Source: Melastoma dodecandrum (taxonomy: Eukaryota > Streptophyta > Magnoliopsida > Myrtales > Melastomataceae). Taken from it: a stretch of 64,000 bases of DNA. The DNA is taken from assembly GCA_029817715.1 (NCBI GenBank), contig JARUPY010000397.1, positions 5,332,001 to 5,396,000 on the forward strand, read 5' to 3'. This document shows, one piece after another, positions 11,152 to 23,003 of the stretch. Both the position numbers and the translations under genes were made by a program. The notes below the pieces were generated by a model, which ran no database searches, was not told the origin of the DNA, and saw only the letters and a list, made by a program, of their open reading frames with translations. Position 1 is the first letter of the stretch. Every line of letters starts with the position of its first letter.

Positions 11152-12869
11152 ATGGCGGACCATCTGTTTACGGAGGCCAAGAAACCAGCGTCCCACAACA
11201 AGTATGCCATCTCCTGCACAGTTCTCGCTTCCATGACCTCCATCCTCATGGGTTACGGTAATGCCCTTCTCCCACTCCGTCCCCCTTCCTCGGCCTCAGC
11301 GAGTTATGATCGCGTCCTGAATTTTTCATTTTGTTACCGTTGTCCAGATATCGGAGTGATGAGCGGTGCAGCGTTGTACATCAAGGAGGAGCTGAGGATA
11401 ACTGACGTTCAGCTCGAGATCATGTCTGGCATGATCAACCTGTGTGCCCTCGTTGGCTCCGCGATGGCCGGCAGGACTTCCGACTTGGTGGGTAGGCGAT
11501 ACACCATGGTCATTGCTGGTGCGATTTTCTTCGCGGGTGCCCTCTTCATGGGATTTGCGCCCAATTACGCTTTGCTCGTGTTCGGACGATTCGTAGCCGG
11601 TGTTGGGATAGGGTTTGCACTCGTCATTGCTCCCGTGTATGCCGCCGAGGTGGCTCCATCATCGTCTCGTGGCTTCCTTACATCATTCCCGGAGGTATGA
11701 TCAAGTCCTCGGGTTGCCCTGTCCTATGCACAGCGCGGATAGAACGTACTTGTGGTTGGAACTGACCAGGATAATACGGAATTTTTCTCATGCAGGTGTT
11801 CATCAATCTGGGCATACTTCTTGGATATGTCTCCAACGTTGCATTCTCGAAGCTCCCCCTCCACCTGGGATGGCGCTTCATGCTGGGGATCGGTGCCATC
11901 CCCTCGGCCTTCCTTGCCGTGGTCGTCGTAGCCATGCCTGAGTCGCCCCGTTGGCTTGTGATGCAAGGACGCCTTGGGGAGGCCAAGCGTGTCCTCGGGA
12001 AGACGTCGGATTCTCCGCAAGAAGCAGACCAGCGCCTTGCCGACATCAAGGATGCTGCTGGGATTGCACCGGAATGTCAGGACGACGTCGCCAAGGTCAA
12101 CGGCCACAGAAGCCACGGCGAAGGCGTCTGGCGCGAACTCCTGATCTCCCCGACGCCGACTGTCCGCCACGTGTTGATCGCTGTCCTCAGCATAAACTTC
12201 TTCCAACAGGCCTCTGGAATCGATGCGGTGGTGCTCTACAGCCCGAGGATATTCGAGACAGCGGGCATCAAGTCCGCCGAGCAGAAGCTGCTCGCGACAG
12301 TGGCAGTTGGAGTCGTCAAGACGCTGGCCATCCTGGTCGCCACCTTCTTCCTCGACAAGGTGGGACGCCGGCCGTTGCTCCTGAGCAGCCATGGCGGCAT
12401 GGTCGTATCCTTGCTGCTCCTCGCCTCGGGCTTGACGGTGGTCGACCACCACATGAAAGACAACGTACCCCAGTGGGCCATAGTAGTGTGCGTGGCAACG
12501 GTACTGTTCTACGTGGCGTTCTTCTCAATCGGGAGCGGCCCCATCGTGTGGGTCTACGGGACGGAGGTATGGCCATTGAGGCTCCGTGCCCAGGGGGCCA
12601 GTCTCGCGGTGGCCCTGAACCGTGTCACGAGCGGCATCATAGGGATGACCTTCTTGTCCCTGGCGCACGCACTCACGACAGGGGGCGCCTTCTTCCTGTT
12701 TGCGGGGATAACGACGTTCTCGTTCATCCTATACTACTTGATCCTCCCGGAGACGTTAGGGAAGTCATTGGAGGAGACAGCGAGCTTGTTCGGGAGCCTA
12801 ACAGGATGGAAGGCGGCTGCGAAGGAGCTGGAAATGAAGAACAAGGCCGAGAAAGGCCCTCAAGTTTAG
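11152..12869 (+). CDS. PLT: Polyol/monosaccharide transporter (PLT/PMT family), three exons, 508 aa
   Basis: Proton-coupled importer of sugar alcohols and monosaccharides at the plasma membrane (major facilitator superfamily, 12 membrane spans). Exons 11152-11257, 11348-11694 and 11796-12869; introns of 90 and 101 bp with GT-AG ends; 1527 nt in all. The first intron happens to stay open in frame, but splicing it gives the family signature GYDIGVMSGA. Other signatures: RTSDLVGRR in loop 2-3, PESPRWL after helix 6, FFQQASGIDAVVLYSP in helix 7, DKVGRRPLLL in loop 8-9 and PETLGKSLEE after helix 12. Length is normal and no lesion is visible, so this is the functional member of a local family with broken copies at 38504 and 54600. 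Which polyol it carries cannot be read from sequence. Confidence 0.93.
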
Positions 12870-13440
12870 GGAGGTGTGAGTACGGAATGTACCATAATTG
12901 TGAGAGGTTCAGCAAAAAGATTTCTTTTTTTGTCAAAGAAAACAAGAATATGTAAAATCCATTAAAAAAAATTATATTTTTTCGTTTAAAAAATGCAAAA
13001 ATGTTTGAACTTTACTCTAGTAATTCTTTACTTGCACGATTCATCTTCGCGGCCAAAATTTTCAATTGGTGCATGATAAACTCATATAAGAAAGTCACAT
13101 GTCAAATGGAATGAACAGGAATTTAAGCAAAACACTTCTCATCAAATGAGATTATTCGTGGTTAATTAGAAATAATGTTCGTCAAATTTCATCTAGATAA
13201 TTAATCTCTACATTATAGATTTTGAGTAATCAATATCGAGATTGAAGATGAGATACATGTGAAGTTACTATTATGTTCACTTCTCTTATTCATGAGCTTC
13301 GAGGAGAAGTTCTCGGATGACAAAATGTTATACGATGAATGATGTAGGGTATATCCTTTTTTTATCTAAAGAATTTATTACAACGAGTTAGAAGTTGAGG
13401 TGACCATGAATTTGTCTATAATTACAGTAGTAATTGACTG
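12870..13440. other. AT-rich intergenic region downstream of PLT1
   Basis: Holds the PLT1 3' UTR and A/T-rich sequence. I see no gene, RNA or clear repeat before the remnant of element E. Confidence 0.6.
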
Positions 13441-13481
13441 GTAATATGCCTCAGGTGAGCTCCGAGTAGCACCTCTGAGAC

Positions 13482-13655
13482 GGGGACGGCACCGAAAACG
13501 AAGGGGGACGTCACTAAAGGTGCGGAATGGAGTGACACTGAAATGGACGGAAGGTGTGTAATGGTAGGCGGCCGAAAGAAGAAAGGAAGGGATGAGATCA
13601 AACTCCACGGATACAAATTCACCAACGCAAAATAAGACTCGGATAGACTCGTTTG
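13482..13655 (-). repeat. LTR-like repeat, copy at the 3' end of element E
   Basis: About 170 bp in direct-repeat relation to 18893-19055, sharing blocks such as GGTGCGGAATGGAGTGAC and AAGAAGAAAGGAAGGG. The position behind integrase here and in front of gag there fits truncated LTR or adjoining UTR sequence. Confidence 0.6.
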
Positions 13656-14875
13656 TTGTCCTTCTCGATCTGGACGCGAATATTCTCATGGAGCGTTCTC
13701 ATCTCCTTTGCACTCTCTTCGGCATTCTGGTTAACTGATCTCGCCTCACTCATAGGCATTAATTCGACAGGGACTAAAGGATTGAGTCCATAAACTACCT
13801 CGAAAGGTGAAGACTTTGTTGTCGAACTTGGAGCTCGATTGTAGGCAAATTCCGCATGAGCGACCTTCACATCCCAATCCTTCTGATTCTTCGAGACTAG
13901 GTTCAAAGGATTACATCCATGGTACGATTGAAAGCTTCCGTTTGTCCATCGGTCTGCGATGATAAGATGTACTAAAGACAAGCTTAGTCCCTAACTCGTG
14001 CCATAACGTCTTCCAAATGTAGCTCAGAAACTTCACGTCTCGATCCGATACGATCGTCCTGGGCATTCCATGCAACCTCATCACTTCTCGAAAATACATG
14101 TTTGCTATGTTGGTTGCATCTTCCATCTTTTGGTAGGGAATGAAGTGTGCCATCTTCGAAAATCGATCGACCACAACCATGATCTAATCCTTCCTCCGCT
14201 GAGTTCTAGGCAAACCAAGCACAAAGTCCATGCTTACATGCTCCCAAGGATGCTCTGGGACTGGTGGTGGAGTGTAACGGCCTTGTGTTTAAACTCGGCT
14301 CTTCGCCAGTTGGCAGATAGCACATCTCGAGATAAGACCTCGTACTTGCTTCTCCATTCGTGGCCAATAGAAATTTTCTTGCAGCATCGACAACATCTGG
14401 TCGACTAAAAACTGTCTGGGTATTCTTCCTCCATTGACTTCATGAATAAGCAGTTTTCGAGTCGAATTCCTGGGAATACGTAACTTAGAATCTTGAAACA
14501 AGAATTCATTCACCTCATGGAATCGATCGATGGCATGATTGGTGCATTGGACGAAAATTCCTCCAAAGTCTTCGTCATCCTTATACAAATCCTTCAAGTA
14601 TTTAAATCCAATGAGCTTGGTCTCCATTGCGGACAATAGGATCACCTTCCTCGAGAGAGCATCAACCACTACATTTTTCGCTCCAAGTTTGTGCTTCAAG
14701 ACAAAGATGAAAGCTTGTAGAAACTCGATCCACTTTGCATGTCGTCGACTGAGCTTGTGCTGACCATTGATGTATTTGAGAGCTTCATGGTCACTGTGCA
14801 ACACGAACTCTCGGGGCAGCATGTAATGGATCCACGTCACGAGTACTCGAACGATGGCTAAGAATACCTTGTCGT
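13656..14875 (-). pseudogene. RNase H and integrase fragment of element E (second segment)
   Basis: From 14875 downward: the end of RNase H (REFVLHSDHEALKYI, AKNVVVDALSRK), the integrase zinc finger (FYWPRMEKQVRG, CAICQLAKSR) and the DDE core ([26 protein letters not shown]). The frame breaks near 14290, 14180 and 13950. It overlaps in content with 15656-16217 but is not identical (for example [11 protein letters not shown] against [11 protein letters not shown]). Confidence 0.8.
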
Positions 14876-14877
14876 AA

Positions 14878-15655
14878 GGGTGAGCATTCGGTATATCGGT
14901 ATTCCGAATTTCCGAATACCGAAATATCGAATTTTAAAGGCCTCAAAATTTTAGGTCCCAATCACGATTCCGAATTTATAATTCGATAAATTACCGAATT
15001 TTATTTCGGTAATTCGGTATTACCAAATGACTGAATTTTTATTACCTTCAAACATGAAAGTAAACATATACTACACATTTCAAACCATTCAGTTGCACAA
15101 TTTAGACTAACACTTGATCATGCAGTGTCGAAATTTATTAAAAAAATTGAAAATTATTTTTAGATATAAAATCGAAAAAACATCAACACAATGTATCGTT
15201 GGTGTTATATTGCAGACACAGGAACAAGTGAAGAGTATGGCGCAGGGAGCGGCCGACGCAAAGAGATTGCAACAATCTCAAGAGAAAAGATTGCAACTTA
15301 GCTATTAATAATATGATGAAAAGTCACATGGCTTACACCAATGCAGAAGAGCAGGCAATACTAGTCAGACTAGTCTAGTCCACAAAGGTAAATGGCAATA
15401 ATTGTTAGTATTAATGAGTTCGGCCTTTGGGTGTTTTGTTAAATGGGGGCCCAAATTGTGTTAGTCCTATAAAAATTCGATATTCGAAAAATTCTGATTT
15501 TTAATTTCCCATTACCGATCCCAATACCGAATGACGTTTTAACAAAAACATACTCCCAAACACGATTCCAAATATCGAAATAACGATCCCGAATTTCTAA
15601 AATCTAAAAAAATTCGGGATTGGAATCGGTATTCCGAAAATAAGGTCCCTGACAT
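14878..15655. mobile_element. AT-rich insertion in element E, possibly a non-autonomous DNA element
   Basis: Both ends are dense in variants of TTCGGTAT, TACCGAAT and ACGATTCCGAA in opposing orientation, and the outermost bases are AGGG on each strand. The insert separates integrase C-terminus (FNVRDL, right) from RNase H (left). No target duplication is visible and no protein is encoded, so its class is uncertain. Confidence 0.4.
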
Positions 15656-17900
15656 TGAAGGTTGCTGAAACTCCATACTCTCCTGGAAGATCAATCTTGT
15701 AGGCGTTGTTGTTGATGCGCTCAACGACCTCAAAGGGACATTCTACTCGAGGCATCGACTTGTTCTTCCTTTTGGGAAACCTCTCCTCCTCAGATTGATC
15801 CAAACCAAGTCTCCAGGCTGGAAAATCTTCTCCCTACGTCCTCGATTGGCCCTCTCTTCATAGTGTTTGTTGGCCTTCTCGATCTCGATTGTAGGCAAAT
15901 TCTGCATGAGCGAGCTTCACATCCCAATCCTTCTGATTCTTCGAGACTAGGGTTCGAAGGATTACATCCATGGTACGATTGACAACTTCTGTTTGTCCAT
16001 CGGTCTGCGGATGACAGGATGTACTAAAGGCAAGCTTAGTCCCTAACTTGTGCCATAACGTCTTCCAAAAGTAGCTCAGGAACTTCACGTCTCGATCCGA
16101 TACGATCGTCCTAGGCATTCCATGTAACCTCATCACTTCTCGAAAATACAAGTCCGCTACGTTGGTTGCATCGTCCATCTTTTGGCAAGGAATGAAGTGT
16201 GCCATCTTTGAAAATCGATTGACACCATTGAGCTTCTCGCTGAACTATGCAATGTGTCTCCCCTCTTGTAATAAGACTCCTCCGATTCCAACTCATGATG
16301 CATCACATTCGACATCAAACACTTTCGTAAAGTCTGGTAAGGCAAGAACGGGTGCTTCGCTTCCACACTCCTTTAGTGGCTCAAAACTAGACTGTGTGGC
16401 TGAAGTTCACTCGAACTTGTCTCCCTTCAAACATTGGGTGAGTGGGGCTGCGATTGAGCTGAAACGTCGAATGGACCTCCTATAGAACAACGCTAAGCCA
16501 TGGAATACACAAACGTCGTCGAAATTCTTTGGCGCTGGCTACTCCCTGATTGGATTGATCTTGCTTTCGTTGACCTTGACTCCTTCAGCATACAAAACTA
16601 AGAAATATCATACTCGGTTTCAAGAACTCGCACTTTTTAAGATTTCCATACAGCTTCTGTTCCCGAAGTGTGCGGAACACATCTCACAAATAGTCGACAT
16701 GCTCCTCGTTGTTTCGACTGTAGATGAGAATGTCTCCGAAGTAGACGACCACAAACTTCCCCATGAATGGTCGCAAGACCATCAGTCGCATGAACGTGCT
16801 GGGTGCGTTCGACAAACCAAATGGCATCACCAACCACTCGTACAGTTCGTACTTGGTCTAGATGGCTGTCTTCCACTCTCTGCCTTCCTTAATTCGAATT
16901 TAGTGATAACCACCACTTCATAAATTCACCTTCGAGAACACTTGCGCTCCATGCAACTCATCCAACATATCATCTAGTCGAGGGATAGGAAAACGATACT
17001 TCACCGTGATCTTGTTGATCACTCGACTATCCATGCACATTCGCCAAGCACCATCCTTCTTCGGCACCAATATGGCTGGGACTGAACAAGGGCTCAAACT
17101 CTCTCGAACCGAGCCCTTCTTGACTAACTCATCAACCTACTTATGTAGCTCCTTAGCTTCCTCTGATTGCATCTATAAGCTGGTCGATTGGGTAGGGACG
17201 ATCTTGGAACCAAGTTGATTTGGTGCTGAATGCTTCGTATATGTGGTAGTTCGACTGACAACTCTTCCGGAAACCCATCCTTGAAATCTTCGAATGTGGA
17301 TACGGCTAGTGGATGGCTCGTCGCTTGACCCTCGGCTGTTTCAACAAGAACAACAGAGTAAGCCTTTCCAGCTTCATGGATCGCTCGAACCAATTGGACT
17401 CCTTTGAGAGGTTGATCGATAGATCGATTCTGTGGTGCTATTATGGGCTGAGTGGTCAGGAGCATCAAAGTGACTTTCTTCTCGTCGACGCTGATGGAAT
17501 AGGTATTGCGATACCCATCATGTTGTGCACGTCTATCAAAATGTCACGGTCTTCCTAGGAGCAAGTGGCACGCGTCCATCAGAATAACATCGCAAACGAC
17601 TTCATCCTTGTAGCGTTTCCCAATCGAGAATGGAACTCACGCTCGCTGGGTCACTCGAACATCACTCTCCTTGTTGAGCCATTGTAGTCGATAGGGATGA
17701 GGATGTGCTTTGATAGGCAACTTAAGCTTCTCGACCATTATCCTCGACACGACGTTTGTGCAGCTCCCGCTATCTATAATCACCAAACAAATTTTTCCTT
17801 CGACTGTGTACCTGGTGTGGAAATACTTTCCCTTTGATTCTCCTCTCTAGGGGGTGTCACCCTTAAGGCTATTCGGACAACCAACAACTCTCCTTTGTCC
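15656..17900 (-). pseudogene. Protease, RT, RNase H and integrase remnants of element E (first segment)
   Basis: Downward from 17900: protease-region sequence, the RT linker (17468-17124), RT core around 16990-16640 with many stops and frame changes, RNase H-like sequence near 16400, then a jump near 16217 straight into the integrase core (MAHFIPCQK...) and its C-terminal domain (CPFEVVERINNNAY, 15780-15660). The jump removes the end of RNase H and the integrase zinc finger, so this copy has an internal deletion. Inactive. Confidence 0.75.
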
Positions 17901-18239
17901 GGGAACTCCTCAATCTCCTCTATATCCCAAATATGATCGAAATTCTCATCGAACTCTTCTTCTCCATCGTACATCTCTCTAATGACAATGATTCTCCTCG
18001 TCGGACACTCCGAAGCCATGTGTCATATTTCTTGGCCCTTGAAACATCGTTGATTGGTATCTCACTCGTTCGACTTGACTTCAGGTCTGGTAGTTGATGA
18101 TGGAGTTTTTCTTGACGTAGTCGATGGTGGCTTCGCCTCGGAGCAACTCCCCATGTTGGAAGGCGGAACCTTCCCAAATGAGTGTGTGTGCTCGATCTCC
18201 TCGCTTGCTGTTGTTCCACCTTGTGGGCAAGCGCTCTAA

Positions 18240-18677
18240 CATCGTCGAAGGTTCAATACTGCTGAAGTTTGACTACATCCACGATCTGGGGCTTAAGTCC
18301 TCAAAGATACCTAATAATGGTTTGCACTTGGGGTTCTTGGACATCATACTGTAACAAGAGTCTCTCGAACTCACTCGTGTACTCCGATACGCTTGAAACT
18401 TGCTGAAGCGACTGCAGCTTGAGGTAGAGATCTCGTCGATAATGCTTTGGCAGAAATCTCTTAGTCATAACCCTCTTCAGTTTCATCAACGTACGAATTT
18501 TATCACGTCCTTTTCTTCGACGCTGCTGGTTGGTGTTTTCCCACCACAAGTAGCCAACTTAACCTTTCGTTCTTCGGGCACTTCTTCATAGTCGAAGATG
18601 CGCTCTACTGTGTGCATCCAATCGATGAACTCCTCGGGGTCCAAGTTTCCTTCGAACTCCGGAATCTGAACACTCAT
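18240..18677 (-). pseudogene. gag remnant of element E
   Basis: Capsid motifs IPEFEGNLDPEEFIDW and VERIFDYEEVPEERKVKLA, then in another frame RFLPKHYRRDLYLKLQSLQQ and SVSEYTSEFERLLLQ. These are characteristic of plant chromovirus gag. At least one frameshift and a gap separate the two blocks. Confidence 0.8.
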
Positions 18678-18892
18678 CGTCGGGATTCTTCTTTACTATC
18701 GACCATACTCTGGTGAAGACTCTCGTTGAGACTCCTCATGCTATGGGTTCTCCTCATCATCGCTGTCTAATCGACTGTGGGAAGTCGATGCATGGTGTGT
18801 ACGCAGCGACTGTAATTGTTGCTGAAGATCGACGATCCGTTGCTCAAGCCGAGCAACATGTGCTTCGTCTAGGGTCATACTAAGATGATATG

Positions 18893-19055
18893 GGGACGAC
18901 ACAAAAAATGAAGGGGGACATCACTAAAGGTGCGGAATGGAGTGACGCTGGAATTGAGGGAAGGTGTGTAAGGGTATGCAGCTGAAAGAAGAAAGGAAGG
19001 GTTGAGATCAACCTCCACGGAGACAGATTCACCACCGTGAAAGAAGACTCACATA
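18893..19055 (-). repeat. LTR-like repeat, copy at the 5' end of element E
   Basis: Direct repeat of 13482-13655, located just upstream of gag on the minus strand. Confidence 0.6.
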
Positions 19056-19060
19056 GACTC

Positions 19061-20904
19061 GTTTGTACCATGGATACAGAGACATCATCACGAACAAGAC
19101 GTGGGTGAGGAACAATGCGGAGGATACAGAAACACCACCATCGGATGAACACTCTACTCAATCAGCGCTTGAAATCCACGAAATGAAGAAAGAGGTTGAA
19201 GGAGAATCCACTCACGTCGGATATAAAACAACGTCTCATAAAAGGGGTTGATAGTCTGAAATTCAAAAGTCATCACAAATGTGTTACAAAGGCACCTTAT
19301 ATAGTTGCCTAGGAAAGAAAATGAATTAATGGCAAGAACATCCAACTAAAAACATGCAGAACTTAATACTAGCCATAATGGCTTATTGGGAATAAATGCA
19401 ACTAAATGCAAGGTAGTGGAGGCATGGGTGGTCTTGGAATTCAATGCGTCTTCAATGTGGGGTAGTTTATGCTTCGACTAGGTTTGCTTCGACTGATCCC
19501 TTGCTTCGACTGATTGATGGTTGACTGAAATACGAATTAGTCGATGATGAGTAAACTGACAGCTCTCGTTGATGGTGCGTCGATGGTCCTTGTATCAACC
19601 TGCTTCTTTGATTTCAGATTCACTAATAGATCCCCGAGTAGACTTAATGCCCAATTGTTAGTCATATTATATTTATGCGGTCATTCCAATGGCTACCTTA
19701 TAATTCTTACACATGCAAACGCTCGATCCGTTGTAAAATATGACCCGTTTCATAGGCGTTTCCTTTAAATGTGTGAGTAAAAAATTTATCCACATATCAA
19801 TGCTCCAAACAATAGCATAAGATACGTGTGCATAAGAGAATATTTGGCCTCGTCACTCCCAAATAAATCAATCTTCCCATTAGTTGTATGTATGCACTTG
19901 CTTCTAATTCTTCATTCTTCTTTAGTTTGTGATTTGATAATTTTTTTTTCAAGTAAATGGTCCTAGAAGATTTTATTCATCATCGAACAGGGTGCGACAA
20001 TCATGTATTCATGACGATATTAGACCCTGTCTCAGGAGAAAACTTTTAAGTGCTCTTTAAACATCCATACACCTTCAAAGTATGTGCTCAACCGGCAAAT
20101 ATAAAAAGTTTAACACACGTACAACAATAGAGAGTGGAACTATGGCCTACATATACATGGTTTGGCGATCATTGGGAAAAACATGATAGAAAAATGTTAT
20201 AACTCCGCCAAGTACTCCGATAATCTTCCTAGAGGTGTCATTAAGCATTTTGTCTCTATTGAAATTAAATTTTTTTGTCGATAATGTCATACGCCTAAAA
20301 TCATATAACGTGTATGATATTTGATACATGAAATTCACTTATCTTTTAGTGCAATTTACACATGAGGGTTTGTGGTATAAGCTTACTTTTGAGACATAGG
20401 TCCGACTTATTTCTTATGCGGGTAAGAATGGATTATAAACCCAAATTCATTAAAGAAATTTTGGATATGAAAAAATCAAGTCCATAAAACGTACGTGTGT
20501 CATAAATGAAAGCCACAGACCAATCCATATAAGATAAGCTTACTAGGTCGTACATGGCCCCCAATCCGAACATAGTCATTTTTGGTCAAACAAAGCTCAA
20601 TTTTTAGCATGATCCACGTTGAAGCTGTTTAACGGGAGGTAATCAACTGTCATATATGTGAGGGGTCACGTTCCTATCATGCATTTCCTTAGAGGGTTCC
20701 ACAAATTTCATTTATTTATCACATACACAACTCTCAGATTAAACAAGTGAGAAGTTTATCGAGAAAGCTATCGAGGATTTTTCTCCAATCGACTCATTGA
20801 CGTGCTTCCGACATCCATTATCTCAACATTCTTCTACAACGCCTCTCCAAATTGCTGTCGAATTTCATCAGCCCCAACAACTTCATGAGCCCCGATGGCC
20901 TTAT
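19061..20904. other. Intergenic DNA without recognised gene
   Basis: AT-rich sequence with only short unconserved ORFs. The first few hundred bases may be further LTR or UTR of element E but I cannot prove a boundary. The last 5 bases (CTTAT) are the target site of element F. Confidence 0.5.
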
Positions 20905-21096
20905 TGTTGGGATCATGATATTTTGCTTTTATTATTTAATTTAGATTTTTAGATAGAAATAATATCTTAAAGAATTTTCAGAAGATTTAGTTTAGATCCT
21001 CTTATGCTATAAATATATGTCTTTCAGTAAGTCGATTTTTAGAAATAAAAATATAACATTTTCGCTTCCGTATATTCATACCCAAAATACTCAACA
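20905..21096 (+). repeat. 5' LTR of element F
   Basis: TGTTGGGATCATG to CTCAACA, about 192 bp, with TATAAATATATG about 85 bp before its end as a possible promoter TATA region. Confidence 0.85.
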
Positions 21097-21127
21097 AGTG
21101 GCATCAAAGCGAGGTTCGATCGTTGTT

Positions 21128-22516
21128 ATGGCTTTCAGCGGTTCTCATCTCCTATACTTCCAATCTTCGACGGCGAAAACTATCAGTTGTGGGCCGTGAA
21201 TATGAAAACACACCTCAAAGGTCGTGGCTTGCGGCAGTGGGTTGAAGCTAACAAAGATCCAACTCCTTTAGGTAATAATCCGACCTTGAATGAAATCCGA
21301 CTCCATGAGGAGCAGTCAACAAAGGCTCCAAAGGCCTTGTCCTACATTTTTTCTACGGTCTCGGATGTGATTTTCACAAGAATTATGCTTGTGAGACTCC
21401 TAAGGATGCGTGGGACAAGTTGTAGGAGGAGTTTATGGGCAGCAGAAGAACACGTCATATGCAGATTCTGAATTTGAAGAGAGACTTCTAGCGTCTGCGG
21501 ATGAACGAAAGTGAGACCGTCAAAGAGTATGTTGATAGACTTTTAGCGATCGTCAACAAAATTCAACTTCTTGGAGAGGAATTGCCTGGTAGCAGAATTG
21601 TGGAGAAAGTACTGGTGAGTTTGTCAGAAAAATTTGAGTCGAAGATATCATCTCTTGAGGACTCCAAAGATTTGTCAAAAATCACATTGACTGAGCTCAT
21701 CCATGCATTTCAAGCTCAAGAACAGAGAATGTTGATATGACAAGAAGATGACGCAAATCATAAAGATGAAAAAGAAGAAAAGAGTGTTGAAGGTGCTCAT
21801 GTTGCTAGACAATCTAGATCTCGGGGAGAGAAAAGACAAGAATATAAGCCAATGAGAAGAAAATTTTCTCCATGCAAGATAATTATCCTGAAAATCGTTG
21901 TTTCTTTAGACCGAATGTACGATGCAGGTCATGCCAACAACTTGGCCATATGGAGAAAGTATGCCTAAATAATTAAGCTTCTCATGAGGAACAAGCACAA
22001 GCGATAGAAGAAGAAGATGATCAATTGTTTGTTGCTACTTGTTTCTCGGCAAAGGTACGAGATCATAATTGGTTGATAGACAGTGGTTGCACAAATCAAA
22101 TGACGCCAGATTTGACCAGTTTTGTGAGGCTGGACAAAGCTAGCAAATCAGAAGTGATAATTGAGAATGGAGAATTCCTAAATATCAAAGGCAGAGGTAC
22201 AGTTGTTGTAAAGACAATGACAGGTATCAAATTTATATCAGATGTTTTATTTGTTCCTGGAATCAAACAGAGTTTGCTAAGTGTGGGTCAAATGTTAGAG
22301 AAAAATTATGCTTTGCAATTTAAGGATATGACTTGCACCATTGTGAATCCTGAAGGTCGTGAGTTTATGCCCGTGAAAATGAGAAAGAAAAGCTTTCCAA
22401 TTGTGTGGAAAGAAGAAAGCGCACTTGTGTCGGAAGATCTCATAGAGGAAAAACGAGTAAGATTTCAAGAAAAGGTTGAAATAATCAAAGATTCGATAAG
22501 GAGGTCTAAAGATTGA
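21128..22516 (+). pseudogene. copia gag and protease of element F, broken
   Basis: Starts near the ATG at 21128 (MAFSGSHLL). Gag motifs follow: YQLWAVNMKTHLKG split over a frame change near 21180, SETVKEYVDRLLAIVNKI (21508-21560), and a knuckle [14 protein letters not shown] at about 21920-21965 in yet another frame. The protease from 22025 is the best preserved part: WLIDSGCTNQMT holds the Asp-Ser-Gly triad and FVPGIKQSLLSVGQ is the usual distal motif. The open frame ends at 22516, about 90 bp before the 3' LTR. Several stops and frame changes make gag non-functional. Confidence 0.8.
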
Positions 22517-22606
22517 TATTCAGAAGATCAGAGTGAAGATCTTTAGTTTTAATAGATCGAGATTCAAGAAGATAAAAGAAAATCTTGGTATTGACACCGA
22601 GGAGAT

Positions 22607-22804
22607 TCTTAGGATCATGATATTTTGCTGCTATTACTTAATTTAGATTTTTTTGTTAGAAATAATATCTTATTGGATTTTCAGAAGATTTAGTTTAGAT
22701 TCCGTTATAAATATATGTCTTTCATATGAAGAATGTAAGTCGATTGTCAGAAATAAAAATATAGCATTTTCGCTTCCGTATATTCATACCTAAAATACCC
22801 AGCA
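22607..22804 (+). repeat. 3' LTR of element F
   Basis: Direct repeat of 20905-21096, including the block GCATTTTCGCTTCCGTATAT. Its first two bases are TC instead of TG and it has small indels, so the element is older than B. Confidence 0.85.
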
Positions 22805-23003
22805 CTTACGAGTTTAACATTCTAGCTCCTAAATTTTGATGATATTATCCCAAAACTATGATCGTCGTCAACATTCATCATTTTTAGAGAATCGTATAAG
22901 AAGACTCACATTCATCGTCCATAACTAGAAATTAAACATGCTATAACATTATTTCCGGTCTAATGAAATATCAAGACGCGCTATAAATATCTCAGTACGA
23001 TTA

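Larger units (their letters stand above)
13440..19060 (-). mobile_element. Degraded Ty3/gypsy chromovirus-type element E (minus strand), rearranged
   Basis: Reading down the minus strand: an LTR-like repeat (19055-18893), gag (18677-18240), protease and RT (17900-16220), integrase (16217-15656), an AT-rich insertion (15655-14878), RNase H plus a second integrase (14875-13656), and another copy of the LTR-like repeat (13655-13482). Capsid and integrase sequences ([31 protein letters not shown]) are typical of a common plant chromovirus group, but I cannot fix the lineage. Frames are broken throughout. The doubled integrase means either two related elements fused or a template switch. Confidence 0.8.
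20905..22804 (+). mobile_element. Short copia-type retroelement F carrying only gag and protease
   Basis: A 1.9-kb element with LTRs at 20905-21096 and 22607-22804. The primer-binding site at 21099-21110 (TGGCATCAAAGC) resembles the initiator tRNA-Met complement, and a purine-rich stretch (GAGGAGA) precedes the 3' LTR. Flanks CTTAT and CTTAC look like a target duplication with one mutation. The interior encodes a copia gag, a zinc knuckle and a protease, then stops: no integrase, RT or RNase H. This is the architecture described as TR-GAG, an element that would need enzymes from a related partner. Confidence 0.85.

Noticed and set aside
11724..12452. Long minus-strand and second-frame plus-strand open frames across PLT1 exon 3
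   Set aside because: GC-rich third positions in PLT1 create frames on both strands; none resembles a protein family, and they recur in PLT2 only because the DNA is copied.
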